In this document: positions 19,910 through 29,145 of the stretch, in pieces
How positions within the stretch are numbered: the stretch's first letter is position 1
Layout: every line of letters begins with the position of its first letter
Assembly: GCA_947471745.1 (NCBI GenBank)
Contig: CANJKZ010000979.1
Location: 1 to 64,000 of the forward strand
Direction of reading: 5' to 3'
Source: Closterium sp. Naga37s-1
Taxonomy: Eukaryota; Streptophyta; Zygnematophyceae; Desmidiales; Closteriaceae
DNA: 64,000 bases
Program-made: the position numbers and the translations under genes
The notes under the pieces: generated by a model
What the model saw: the letters and a program-made list of their open reading frames with translations, nothing else
Told to the model about the DNA's origin: nothing
Databases searched by the model: none

Positions 19910-21301
19910 CTAGGGGTCGGCTGGCGGCCATTCTACTCGCCCCGCAGGGTCTGGCCAGCGGCCTAAGCACACCATGTTGCCCATGCAACGTGCTCTCGGC
20001 GCCCCAAGTGGTTTCCCTCTCGTAGGGTCACACCACCGGCGCGGGTCCTTGGGCCCCTCGCCCATTATCGGGGCACATATTGGCCATGTGGCCGGGCTGT
20101 CCGCACTTGAAGCAGGTTCCACGAAAGCTCCTGATGTTGTTGTCCATTGGTGGACCACGTTTGTTGCCAAATGCACCGGTTCCTCGCCCTCCACCTCGTG
20201 CGGCGCAGCCGGGTTGCCTTGGGCGCGTTCCATGGCCGCAACGTCCGCCATGGCTTGCTTGAATGGGCGCGAGGTGAACAAGCTCTTCTCTTCATACATC
20301 TTGAACCGGTTAGCGACGCGGAAATTCGTGTAATCGGCGACGTGGAGAAGCGTGAAACGATTATTGACGAGCGAGAGCGCCTCCTCGAGGAGTTCGATGG
20401 CGCTTGCCGGTTCGTTGAGCCGCACTTTCTGCTCCGCATGCATCAGGTAGGCGCGCAGGTCCTCAAGGAGCTCGGCTTGTTCACGAACAGCAGCGTTCTT
20501 GAAGGAGGATGCGGTGAGGTTAGGGTTGGAGGTGGGGAGGGGGGGGAGATGCTCGGTGGTTGAAAAAAATGCATTATCGGCAGGTGCCTCACCAGCTTCG
20601 TCGTCGGAAGTGTCGCTGTCGGCGGGATTTTCTGGGGCCGGGGTAGCTTTTGCGGTGGTGCCCTCGGCGCGTGCGATTTTTGCCGTGCGAGCGCGTTTCA
20701 CCGTCTCCCTTTTTTCCTTCGCGCTTTGAGCCGAAATTGACGTTTCGTTTGGTGTAGCGTTGGTTTCCGTAACGGCGGGAGCTTGCTGCTGTAACAGGGA
20801 CAACAGCTGCTGCAGTTGGGCCGATGTGAAGACAGGCGAGGCCACAGGCGCGTCAGGGGCCTGAGGCGCGTCAGGGGCCTGAGGCGCGTCAGGGCCCACG
20901 TGCGCCTGAGGCCTCGCGTCAGGCGCGTGTGCCTGCCTGCGGCGCTGACGCTGACGGGGGGTGCCGGTCGCGCTGGCCGGCATTGACTTGGCGCACTCGT
21001 TGACTGCCGGCGCCTCAGGCCCCTCGGGGGCCACTTGCGCTCGAGGCACCCCAGGGGCGCGTGCCCCAGCGACGTCGGACAGCAGAATGTCGACGGCGGT
21101 CGGGGTCGACTCCTCGTCGTCTGCCCGACGCTTGTTCCGGCGTTCGCCCGCGGGTTCGCGGGTAATATTTCCGTCGTCGGGACGAATTGAAGCGTTGGCG
21201 TTGTCACCGTTCTCGCCGTTAAGTGCCATAGTCGCCGCGTTATGAGCGAAAATGTCCGAAAGGAGTGTGGACGGAGACTGGAAACGAGGTAGTGACTTCA
21301 A
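19910..21301 (-). pseudogene. Gag-like ORF of YR retrotransposon, 3' frameshift
   Basis: 463-residue frame. The first half is low complexity with Ala-Pro repeats (DAPQAPDAPQAPDAP). A conserved-looking helical part follows (SSFKNAAVREQAELLEDLRA, NNRFTLLHVADYTNFRVANR). The frame then runs past MERAQGNPAA in a wrong phase. Another minus-strand frame encodes a normal CCHC zinc knuckle, CFKCGQPGHMANMC, at 20114-20073. So the intact gag probably ended with RGGGRGTGAFGNKRGPPM and the knuckle, and this copy has a one-base indel at about 20185-20225. The protein would bind RNA in the particle. Confidence 0.8.
20073..20114 (-). other. Out-of-frame CCHC zinc knuckle of YR gag
   Basis: The minus strand encodes C-x2-C-x4-H-x4-C (CFKCGQPGHMANMC) in a frame different from the main gag frame. 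Supports the frameshift call. Confidence 0.9.
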
Positions 21302-21329
21302 TTTCGCCAGCTTGGAATTGGGAACTCGG

Positions 21330-21512
21330 AAACTAGGCTAAGCCGTTTGAAAATGAAAGACGTGGGTGGAGGGAAATGACCTCCAGCCCACGTTTTGTAC
21401 TCCAAAACGGACGTTTAGCGCGGTTCGCCGATGACAATGCTACATTACAAGCCGCTTCGCTTTCAAAATACGAAATTTTGAAAAGCGTTACAGCTTTTTA
21501 AAAATATTCATT
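21330..21512 (-). repeat. YR element repeat A1
   Basis: Terminal repeat at the 5' side of the element; partner of A2. Confidence 0.92.
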
Positions 21513-22208
21513 TTGTAGTGGGAATTCTTGAAGGAGCGGGGTCACACAAATTATGAATTGCGGCGTGCCACTTCAGCCAGCGCACGCAAACCGACCGCCA
21601 TGGTGATTTGCGGCGCCTTGAGGCCGACCAAAAGAAGGGGCACCAGTTGCGAAGTTGCGTTGCGAATCTTGCGATGGAAATCGCCAAAACCGGAAACCAC
21701 GGGCACACCTTGCGTCGTGTACCTGCGCATGCTTGCTCTGTCAAATTAACATGGTTACCGTGTTTTCTGTTTCTTGTGGGGTACCGGTATGGAAATGCTC
21801 TCTAATGTCTAACAGCTAAATGCTACTGATGTAGATTCTGGAAGCCACAACCAGTCGAATTTGCAACTTATTTCCTGGTGAATTTGTAAACAGCAGTCAG
21901 AAACAACCTTACTCTCAAAATGCATGTTACCCAGTGAATTCCCCAGAAGCTTTATTTCCATCTGACATTGAGGTACCGGTACAAGTTACAACCATGACCA
22001 TCTAAGCAACAGCTACCTATCACCTGCTCCTAGATTCACCCACACATCTTTGCATCGTTGCAATGCCTCAGGACAACAACAATTCAGCTCCATTTACCGC
22101 ACTCACTCTACAGCCCTCATTCACTCTCCCCATAACTTGCCCCCTGAACGGACAAGTCCCCCTCTGGCATAGAAAAATTGCATAACCACTAAAGCCATAG
22201 TCGAACTG
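21513..22208. other. No gene recognised; 3' flank of CHRD gene 2
   Basis: About 700 bp of unique-looking sequence between the YR element and the stop codon of CHRD gene 2. I see no coding, RNA or repeat signal. Confidence 0.4.
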
Positions 22209-23171
22209 CTAGCGGGAACGATGAAACTGGGCACGAATGGCACCGTTCGGGTGGGAAGGGGCCGTCACAAGCGCATAGTACTGCCGCGGCGCTGCGATAA
22301 TCGCCTTCATTGTCACCTCGAGAGACTTCCCCGAGGCAGCCTTGATTTTCGCGACGTCGTGCCACACGCCCGCAATCACATAGGTGTACATCTTGGGGCG
22401 GTTGGGGCGCTGGTAGTTGCTCGTCATGTTGACCCATTTGTCGGTGGGAAACTCGATCTGAACAGGGCCCGTGGTGAAGCGTGTGCCATAATGCACGGTG
22501 GCTTTCTTGGGAATTTCGGGGCGGTCGAGCCGCCAGACGTGCACGGAGTAGCGGATGTTGTAGGTCTCTCCGTACCTGCATGAGGGCATGACGGGGGAGC
22601 GACGGATTAGCAGGAGCATTGAGGGTGGCAGCACTGCTGGATGGTAGCGGGCTGGCTTCTCAGAAGATCATATTCTTGGATGGAACAAGTAACGACGAAA
22701 CGACCGATTTGGAATGGCAGGAAGCTATGCGCACAGGCATTGCGCGCCGTGTGCTGGCGCGAAAGGCAGGGGAGCTGAACGGGGCGAGCGACGCGAGAGG
22801 ACACCAGTGGAGTGAAAAGTACCGGACTCCGTTGGTCGTGTCAGAAATGACGCGTCCGAGTCCTGGGGACTTACTTGAAAAGGGCGAGGGCGACGGTTCC
22901 CGTGGAGTTATAGTCGCCCCTACTGCCCGTGACCTGCGGGGCTCGCATCGCTGACGTCACTTTACCTGAAACGCGCCACATTCAGAACATCAGAAAAAGA
23001 AGAAGATAAAAATAAAAAATCAGGATGCGTCGAAAGGGCATTCGATTGGAAACGGGACGGGGGAGGCGAGCGAGGATGCTTACCGACACGCCGGCCGAGG
23101 TACTGCGCGTCGCACGCACACGCCGCTAGGGCAAGCAGCACAACGGCCAGAAGCGGCCTGAACGCAGCCAT
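22209..23171 (-). CDS. Secreted CHRD-like domain protein, gene 2 (three exons)
   Basis: Exons on the minus strand: 23171-23084, 22965-22875 and 22575-22209, 546 nt giving 181 residues. Donors are gtaagc and gtaagt; acceptors follow tttcag and atgcag. The signal peptide is MAAFRPLLAVVLLALAACACDA. The body parallels gene 1: YGETYNIRYSVHVWRLD, VHYGTRFTTGPVQIEFPTDKW and the end APSHPNGAIRAQFHRSR. Phase and length of the middle exon (91 nt) are the same as in gene 1, so the two are tandem paralogues, moderately diverged. Intron 2 is longer here (299 bp). Expected location is extracellular; function unknown. A TATA-like tatttatt lies about 105 bp upstream of the ATG. Confidence 0.72.
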
Positions 23172-24163
23172 GGCTCAGAGAGGCTCGGAGCAAGGAGACG
23201 CGTCGGACGGGTATGCGGGGTTCACCGAGGGCTGCGAAGCTGTGGCAGTTGAATGAGGTGACGGTTTGATGCGAGAATAAATAGTATGAGCGGCCTCATT
23301 TTTCAAGAACCGTTCACGGTGAACGTTCAGTGTGAACCTTCATAACGAGACTTGTGGTGGAGATGGGGTCTCGTTTGGTCACGTTTCCGGGGCTTGTTTG
23401 ATTGGCGGATGGTGCTTTCTTGATAAGAAGGAATCCAACGTGGCACGACGACGAACCGCAACGCTGGATGTTCCTGGTGCTGGGGCGCCGAAAAAATAAG
23501 ACCACAGACCAAAGGAGGGGCAATAAGGGAGAGGAGGACCACTGTGTCTCTCTCTTTCCCTTTTTCTCTTTCTGACTAGGATCTTGAACTATATTATTAG
23601 AGGTGAAACTGCACCAAGGTTGAGGCTCTAGAAAACAAAGTTAGCGAAACCAGGAATGACGGTTACCCCGTCGTCGGGCATCATCTCGCCAATTTTGTTT
23701 GGCTGCTGTGGAAATTTTGAGGACGCGGTAAAAGTGGAGAATCGATCGCCTCAGGATCGTTTTTTAACGCGGTTATAAACGGTTGTGTACTTTTCGTATG
23801 CAAAACGCGGGGTTTCAGTGCGGTGACCGGATCAATCTCCCCCCGATCGAGCACTTTTACCGCGTCCTGAGGTGGGGGTCAACTGCGAGTGCTCTGGGTG
23901 GGATGAAAGTTCACCACTGCGTTACAAGCTCCCTCATAACGTTTCGGCATCCACATGCTACTTTCTCCTTTGAGTTAGTATACTGGTATATGAAGCTAGA
24001 CCTTGGATAAAGAAAACAAGAAGCTCTTGGTAAGACAGAATGCATGCATGAACAGTCAGTTAGTGCAAATAACTGTGCACACGATAGGAAACAAACATCC
24101 GCACTGCAAGCAACAGCCATAACCACATAATCGGCAATAATTTCAATTTGCACTACTACCGGT
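23172..24163. repeat. Flank with a palindrome and a 16-bp inverted repeat
   Basis: No gene seen. 23311-23325 is an odd palindrome (cgttcacggtgaacg). 23390-23495 resembles 8715-8840. A perfect 16-bp inverted repeat, ggacgcggtaaaagtg at 23721-23736 and its complement at 23852-23867, encloses 115 bp and looks like a small foldback/MITE. Confidence 0.7.
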
Positions 24164-24314
24164 TGTCAAACATATATATATACATATATATATATGTTGT
24201 AGTTTGGGTAGGCTTAGTGGGGTACTTACTGTGGGGTACAACCCCTTGGGTTCTCACTTTGTACCAACCCCCTCGATAGTCGAAACCACTTTTTCCTCTC
24301 GTAAGATTTCAACA
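24164..24314 (+). repeat. Copia B 5' LTR
   Basis: 151 bp beginning tgtcaaacatatat and ending agatttcaaca. Contains an (AT)n run after the first ten bases. Confidence 0.95.
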
Positions 24315-24326
24315 TGGTATAGAGCA
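24315..24326 (+). promoter_or_regulatory. Copia B primer-binding site
   Basis: TGGTATAGAGCA immediately after the LTR, the same variant as in Copia A. Confidence 0.8.
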
Positions 24327-24356
24327 TAGGTCCTTAGGACCTAGGATTAGGGCCCA

Positions 24357-24492
24357 CCGCGATCGCCTCAGTGTAAGAGCGCGGGGTAGGGATGTCTGGT
24401 GCATCCGGGTCTCCCTCAGGGGCAAGCAGCATGGATACGAGATGAGGCGCAGCGGCTGCAAGACACTCAAGGTCCTCCTGCCTGTCCTCAAG
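24357..24492 (-). other. Inverted linker fragment inside Copia B
   Basis: The plus strand here equals the antisense strand of the element and matches plus-strand 1696-1830 of Copia A. At 24493 the sequence turns to sense. The turning point is ctgtcctcaagg, nearly the same as ctgtcttcaagg found on the opposite strand at the RT boundary, so the switch used about 12 bp of microhomology. Confidence 0.9.
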
Positions 24493-25866
24493 GCTCGGTA
24501 CGTGGCTCGAGGCTTCAGTCAGCGAGAGGGAGTTGACTTCTTCCAGACCTTCTCCCCCACCCCGAAGATGACCACTCTTCGGGTGCTGCTGCACGTTGCC
24601 GCTCAGCGTGACTACGAGCTTCACTCTCTTGACTTCAGCACAGCCTTCTTACAGGGCAGCCTGCACGAGGAGATTTGGCTGCGCCGCCCTCCTGGCTTCA
24701 CTAGGTCGTTCCCTCCTGGTACCCAGTGGAGCCTCCGGCGGCCGGTCTACGGTCTCCGCCAGGCGCCACGTGAGTGGCACGACACACTGAGGACGACACT
24801 TGCGGCTCTTGGGTTTGCTCCGTCGACTGCTGACCCGTCGCTGTTTCTGCGCACCGACACTTCTCTGCCGCCGTTCTACATTCTCGTGTACGTCGACGAC
24901 TTGGTCTTTGCCACTGCTGACACTGAGGCTCTCGCCCTGTTGAAGTCGGAGCTGCAGAAGAGACACACGTGCACAGACCTGGGTGAACTGCGCAGCTACT
25001 TTGGCTTGCGGATCACCCGGGACAGAGCACGCCGCACCATCACACTGACTCAGTCACACATGGTGCAGCAGGTCCTTCAGCGCTTCGGTTTCACCTGGTC
25101 CTCAGCACAGGCCACTCCTCTGGCTACAGGTCACTCGCTCTCAGATCCACCTTCGGACGAGTCCGTAGAGCCGAGTGGTCCTTACCCAGAGTTAGTGGGC
25201 TGCCTCATGTACCTGATGACTTGCACTCGTCCTGACCTTGCGTACCCTCTTGGCCTTCTGGCTCGCTACGTGGCTCCTGGTCGGCACCGAAAGGTGTACA
25301 TGGATGCTGCCAAGAGGGTACTACGCTACTTGTGCAATACATCGGGCATGGGGCTCGTGCTTGGAGGACGGGGTGACGTTGTCCTCACTGGTCACTCGGA
25401 CGCCTCTTGGGTTGACGACCAGGCTACGCAGCGGTCGTCACAGGGTTACACCTTCAGCCTTGGTTCTGGTTCAGTTTCCTGGCGTTCTACACGTTCGTCT
25501 TCAGTTCTCGGCTCCAGCTGTGAGGCAGAGATCTACGCCACAGCCATGGCTGCACAGGAGCTGCGCTGGCTCACCTACCTGCTGACCGACTTGGGAGAGC
25601 GGCCTCGTTCTCCTCCAGTTCTGTACGTCGACAACAAGGCCGCCATTGCCTTGTGTCAGGAGCTCAGACTAGAGCACAGAACAAAGCACATCGCTCTCCG
25701 TTACTTTCTTGCTCGAGAGCTGCAGCATCGTGGCCAGCTTCGTCTTACCTACGTGGCCACTCGGGCCAACACTGCTGATATATTCACCAAGGCGCTTTCG
25801 GCTGGTGATCATCAGCGTTTCTGCACTTTGTTAGGCCTTGTGCCCACTCTTCCTCACTTGCTGTAG
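24442..25866 (+). CDS. Copia B RT-RNase H (truncated pol)
   Basis: 474-residue open frame. The first 16 residues come from the inverted fragment and are not native. From ARYVARGFSQREGVDFFQTF on it is a Copia RT with LDFSTAFLQG and YVDD (in LVYVDDLVFATA), then RNase H (HSDASWVDDQAT, SSCEAEIYA, YVDNKAAIALCQE, RTKHIALRYF) ending LPHLL. The N-terminal part of RT (GMWIFRVKR) is missing. Activity on its own is doubtful without gag, protease and integrase. Confidence 0.88.
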   Translation: MRRSGCKTLKVLLPVLKARYVARGFSQREGVDFFQTFSPTPKMTTLRVLLHVAAQRDYELHSLDFSTAFLQGSLHEEIWLRRPPGFTRSFPPGTQWSLRRPVYGLRQAPREWHDTLRTTLAALGFAPSTADPSLFLRTDTSLPPFYILVYVDDLVFATADTEALALLKSELQKRHTCTDLGELRSYFGLRITRDRARRTITLTQSHMVQQVLQRFGFTWSSAQATPLATGHSLSDPPSDESVEPSGPYPELVGCLMYLMTCTRPDLAYPLGLLARYVAPGRHRKVYMDAAKRVLRYLCNTSGMGLVLGGRGDVVLTGHSDASWVDDQATQRSSQGYTFSLGSGSVSWRSTRSSSVLGSSCEAEIYATAMAAQELRWLTYLLTDLGERPRSPPVLYVDNKAAIALCQELRLEHRTKHIALRYFLARELQHRGQLRLTYVATRANTADIFTKALSAGDHQRFCTLLGLVPTLPHLL

Positions 25867-26093
25867 GCTTTGTTTGTACCATGATTTATATGTATTCCTG
25901 CATGCTTGTTCTTGTAGGTAGATATCACTGTACTGTTGTTGTTACATATATATTTCTGCATGTGAACTGGCCTTGTGGCCTTCTTGCTTGTGCTCAGACT
26001 GCGTGGTGACGTTGTGATCCACCCTGAGCTTGCTCTGCACTTCCTGACTGGTCTTGTGACCCTCTGTTTTCCCCCACTTTGCCTATGGGGGTG

Positions 26094-26236
26094 TGTCAAA
26101 CATATGTATATATATATGTTATAGTTTGGGTAGGCTTAGTGGGGTACTTACTGTGGGGTACAACCCCTTGGGTTCTCACTTTGTACCAATCCCCTCGATA
26201 GTCGAAACCACTTTTTCCTCTCGTAAGATTTCAACA
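26094..26236 (+). repeat. Copia B 3' LTR
   Basis: 143 bp, same ends as the 5' LTR; two base differences seen outside the AT run. Confidence 0.95.
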
Positions 26237-26547
26237 CCGGTATGAAACGATCCAACACGAAACATACGGTAGTGAAGCAAGGCAAGCAGCACCTGGTCAC
26301 CTTTCATGCTTCACATGATAGCTCAATGTCGCAATCACATGGTGCGTGGTGGGTAAGGCACTTTCGATAAGAGCTAGATTCCAGGGCGAGCTTTGAGTAG
26401 AGGTGAAGAGCCATGGAGAGATAAGAGGCATTGAAGTCTTCAAAGCGAGACACGAGTAAAGCCTCCCAGTCCACCTGAATGGAAGTGAAATGATGAAGGT
26501 ATGGATAAAACTCATCAGTGACTGAAATCTCGCTGAAATATCCATTA
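26237..26547. other. No gene recognised
   Basis: 310 bp between Copia B and the TIR element. I see no feature besides the ccggt target duplication at its left edge. Confidence 0.4.
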
Positions 26548-27131
26548 CCATATTCCCCCGGATAAAAGACCTCCCCATAATAATGTTCCCGGGTCTTTCA
26601 TACGGGGGGGGGGGGGGGGGGGTATATTATTCAAGATTGTTTTCCTTATACCCCCCAATTGGGGTGAAATCATTATAACCCCCCCCCCCCCCCCCCCCCC
26701 CCCCCTCCCCCCAACCTCAAAAGTGTTCTTTAGAGGTTAATTCATGTCAATTAAGCAAGCAGTGGCACATGGTAGGCAACAGGAGTCACAAAATACAATC
26801 AAAGCAGCCTCTCAACACCCAGCTACCTCCACTCTTCACCCACCACCTTGGAATCTTACCATTGAATATGGGCCAATGAGCATGAAGCATTCAGATGCTT
26901 CATGGATTGTGCCCGGTTTCTCGGCTCAAGACATTCGCGGGGTGTTTCCTCGTTTAAAAAAACGCAAATATGCATTACAACACCCTTGCATTTCATTATA
27001 ATTAAAAAAACATAGCACTTATAATAAGACCCGTTTCTTATCGGTTTTTTACTCGATAATAAGACCCCCCCCCCCCTTATTTTTGTGAAATCAATAACAG
27101 CCCCTAGGGTCTTTTATCCGGGGGAATATGG
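26548..27131. mobile_element. 584-bp TIR element (MITE-like)
   Basis: Perfect 23-bp terminal inverted repeats: left 26548-26570 (ccatattcccccggataaaa then gac), right 27109-27131. Inside are a G run (26606-26625), a C run (about 26680-26712) and AT-rich DNA; no transposase. The right 100 bp recur at 8381-8488. The termini (ccgtattcccccggata in the 8.4-kb copy) resemble the left end of the pogo-like element at 55851 (ccgtatcgccccggata). It may be a non-autonomous relative of a pogo/Tc1-type family; the TA target duplication is not clear here. Confidence 0.75.
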
Positions 27132-27369
27132 CTAGGATTGCCAGGACATGATCAGGCTGTTCGAATCTACTAAAGCCATCGCAGCAAAGTCTCGCAGCGA
27201 TAATGGCGCATTTGAAATAGGAAAGGAGGAAAACTAGAGGGTACAAATTGATCACTACCATATTCAGAGTTGCTCCTTACCAAAAATAGATCATACGGTA
27301 ATGATCCAGTTGAGAGATCTCAGTATCAAATATCCAACCAAAGGTTCCAGATTTTGCCAGTAGATCTGC
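27132..27369. other. No gene recognised
   Basis: About 240 bp between the TIR element and the tRNA-like array. Confidence 0.4.
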
Positions 27370-28344
27370 ACTGTGGATGCCCGATTGATCCTAAGGGGGT
27401 TACAGGCGCGTTCGCCTGGGGGGTTATGGGCGCACTCTGACCCGCTACTTAACAAGCCCTTTTATCCCAATGGTCTAGTGGTTGGGATTCTGACATGGTA
27501 TCAGAGCGGTCTCGGGTTCGAATCCCAGTGTGTGCACCTCGGGCATCCCAGTGCGGGGGGGTGTCAGAGGTCCACTGGAGATCCCCGATTGATCCTAGGG
27601 AAGGGTTACAGGCATGTTGTCCTGGGGGGTTATGGGCGCACTGACCCGCTACTTAACAAGCCCTTTTATCCCAATGGTCTAGTGGTTGGGATTCTGGCAT
27701 GGTATCAGAGCGAAGGTCTCGAGTTCGAATCCCGGTGTGTGCACTTCGGGCATCCCAGTGCGGGGGGGTGTCAGAGGTCCACTGGTGATCCCCGATTGAT
27801 CCTAGGGGGGTTACAGGCGCGTTCGCCTGGGGGGTTATGGGCGCACTCTGACCCGCTACTTAACAAGCCCTTTTACCCCAATGGTCTAGTGGTTGGGATT
27901 CTGACATGGTATCAGAGCGGTCTCGGGTTCGAATCCCAGTGTGTGCACTTTGGGCATCCCAGTGCGGGGGGGTGTCAGAGGTCCACTGGTGATCCCCGAT
28001 TGATCCTAGGGGAGGGTTACAGGCTCGTTGTCCTGTGGGGTTATGGGCGCATTGACCCGCTACTTAACAAGCCATTCTATCCCAATGGTCTAGTGACTGG
28101 GATTCTGACATGGTGTCAGAAAGGTCTCGGGTTCGAATCCCGGTGTATGCACATGTAGGCCGTTGCCGCTGTGCTCAGTCCTGGGCCTCCCAGTGTGGGG
28201 GGGTGTCAGTAGATCTGCACTGTGGATGCCCGATTGATCCTAGGGGGGTTACAGGCGCGTTCGCCTGGGGGGTTATGGGCGCACTCTGACCCGCTACTTA
28301 ACAAGCCCTTTTATCCCAATGGTCTAGTGGTTGGGATTCTGACA
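27370..28344 (+). repeat. Tandem array of five tRNA-like units (~200 bp each)
   Basis: Units start at ccgattgatcct of 27381, 27595, 27792, 27996 and 28229 (spacing 197-233 bp). Each of the first four has a tRNA-like core, for example 27465-27537: A-box-like tggtctagtggttgggattc, a 5-bp stem tctga/tcaga around a 7-nt loop, and B-box ggttcgaatccc with a T-arm. This resembles tRNA-Pro(UGG) or tRNA-Glu halves, but no acceptor stem closes and the loop lacks U33. Units are therefore tRNA-derived (SINE-like) repeats rather than genes. The core also contains tggtatcagagc, identical to the Copia C primer-binding site. The fifth unit is cut at gattctgaca. Confidence 0.8.
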
Positions 28345-28775
28345 GATTTACTAGTGCTCCATTTACTAATATAATTACGATAGCTGTCTATGTGGCTCTG
28401 TTTGTGTTGTGCACCTTCTGTCTTTGGTTCTGTCTGTATGGTTCTGTTCTGTCTCTGGTTCTGTTCAACAGGTTTTGTCTGTCACATCAGGAAATGCACA
28501 CTATCTGGTGCATCAATTGACTAAATAACATGCTAGTCCATAGCACTAATTGTCTACATATGCCTGAACTAAAGCTGCACCTACTGCAGTAATAGTTTCA
28601 TGGTAATTATCCAATCAAAGTTCCTAATGATGATCCAGATAAATTAGTAAATCATTGTACTACTATTGTACTACCCATGCACTGTAGGTATGCATGGGGG
28701 GTTCCTCATAGCCGCCAGGAGCAAGCTCCCAACGTTACACCCAAGAACCGCGGTGAGGTGGGAACCATCGCTTGG
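28345..28775. other. No gene recognised
   Basis: AT-rich single-copy-looking DNA with a short run of ctgtctctggttctgtt-type repeats around 28390-28460. Confidence 0.4.
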
Positions 28776-29145
28776 GACCCTGTTGGGAGGGGAGACAGAA
28801 CACAAAAGGATACTGGATACTGCCCAGGGGTAGGTGAAATCTATTATGTGACCCTGTTGGGGGGGGAGACAGAACACAAAAGGATACTGGATACTGCCCA
28901 GGGGCAGGTGAAAATTATTATGTGACCCTGTTGGGAGGGTAGACAGAACACAAGAGGATACTGGATACTGCCCAGGGGCAGGTGAAAATTATTATGTGAC
29001 CCTGTTGGGGGGGGAGACAAAACACAAAAGGATACTGGATACTGCCCAGGGGCAGGTGATAATTATTATGTGACCCTGTTGCGGGGGGAGACAGATCACA
29101 AAAGGATACTGGATACTGCCCAAGGGCAGGTGAAAATCAATCTCA
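28776..29145. repeat. Five tandem 74-bp repeats
   Basis: Units start at gaccctgttg of 28776, 28850, 28924, 28998 and 29072, an exact 74-bp period. Copies differ at few sites. No open frame is conserved. Confidence 0.95.

Larger units (their letters stand above)
15683..21512 (-). mobile_element. Tyrosine-recombinase (DIRS/PAT/Ngaro-type) retrotransposon
   Basis: Minus-strand order is A1 repeat (21512-21330), gag (21301-19910), RT-RNase H (19080-17116), tyrosine recombinase (17092-16055), B1 (16067-16013), A2 (16011-15831) and B2 (15737-15683). A1 and A2 match over about 180 bp and B1 and B2 over 55 bp. This A1-ORFs-B1-A2-B2 layout is the split direct repeat arrangement of PAT/Ngaro-like YR retrotransposons, which integrate through a circular intermediate using the recombinase instead of a DDE integrase and make no target duplication. 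None is seen. RT, RNase H and YR are intact; gag has a frameshift. The element separates the two CHRD paralogues. Confidence 0.93.
24164..26236 (+). mobile_element. Copia B, deleted LTR element with internal inversion
   Basis: Two LTRs (24164-24314, 26094-26236) with TG...CA ends and a perfect 5-bp target duplication ccggt (24159-24163, 26237-26241). PBS at 24315; polypurine tract atgggggtg just before the 3' LTR. Between PBS and RT nearly all of the leader, gag, protease and integrase is missing. In its place is a 136-bp piece of the integrase-RT linker in reverse orientation (24357-24492). The LTRs differ mainly in the length of the AT run, so the insertion is recent. It keeps LTRs, PBS and PPT and might be mobilised by proteins of an intact relative. 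Confidence 0.95.

Noticed and set aside
24309-24624. Minus-strand genes over the Copia B leader
   Set aside because: Antisense reading of the inverted linker fragment and RT.
27465-27537. A genuine tRNA-Pro or tRNA-Glu gene
   Set aside because: A- and B-box and T-arm look right, but the 5' and 3' ends do not pair into an acceptor stem and U33 is absent.
27373-28158. 261-residue plus-strand protein
   Set aside because: It covers the tRNA-like tandem array; the periodic sequence follows the DNA repeat and unit lengths are not multiples of 3.
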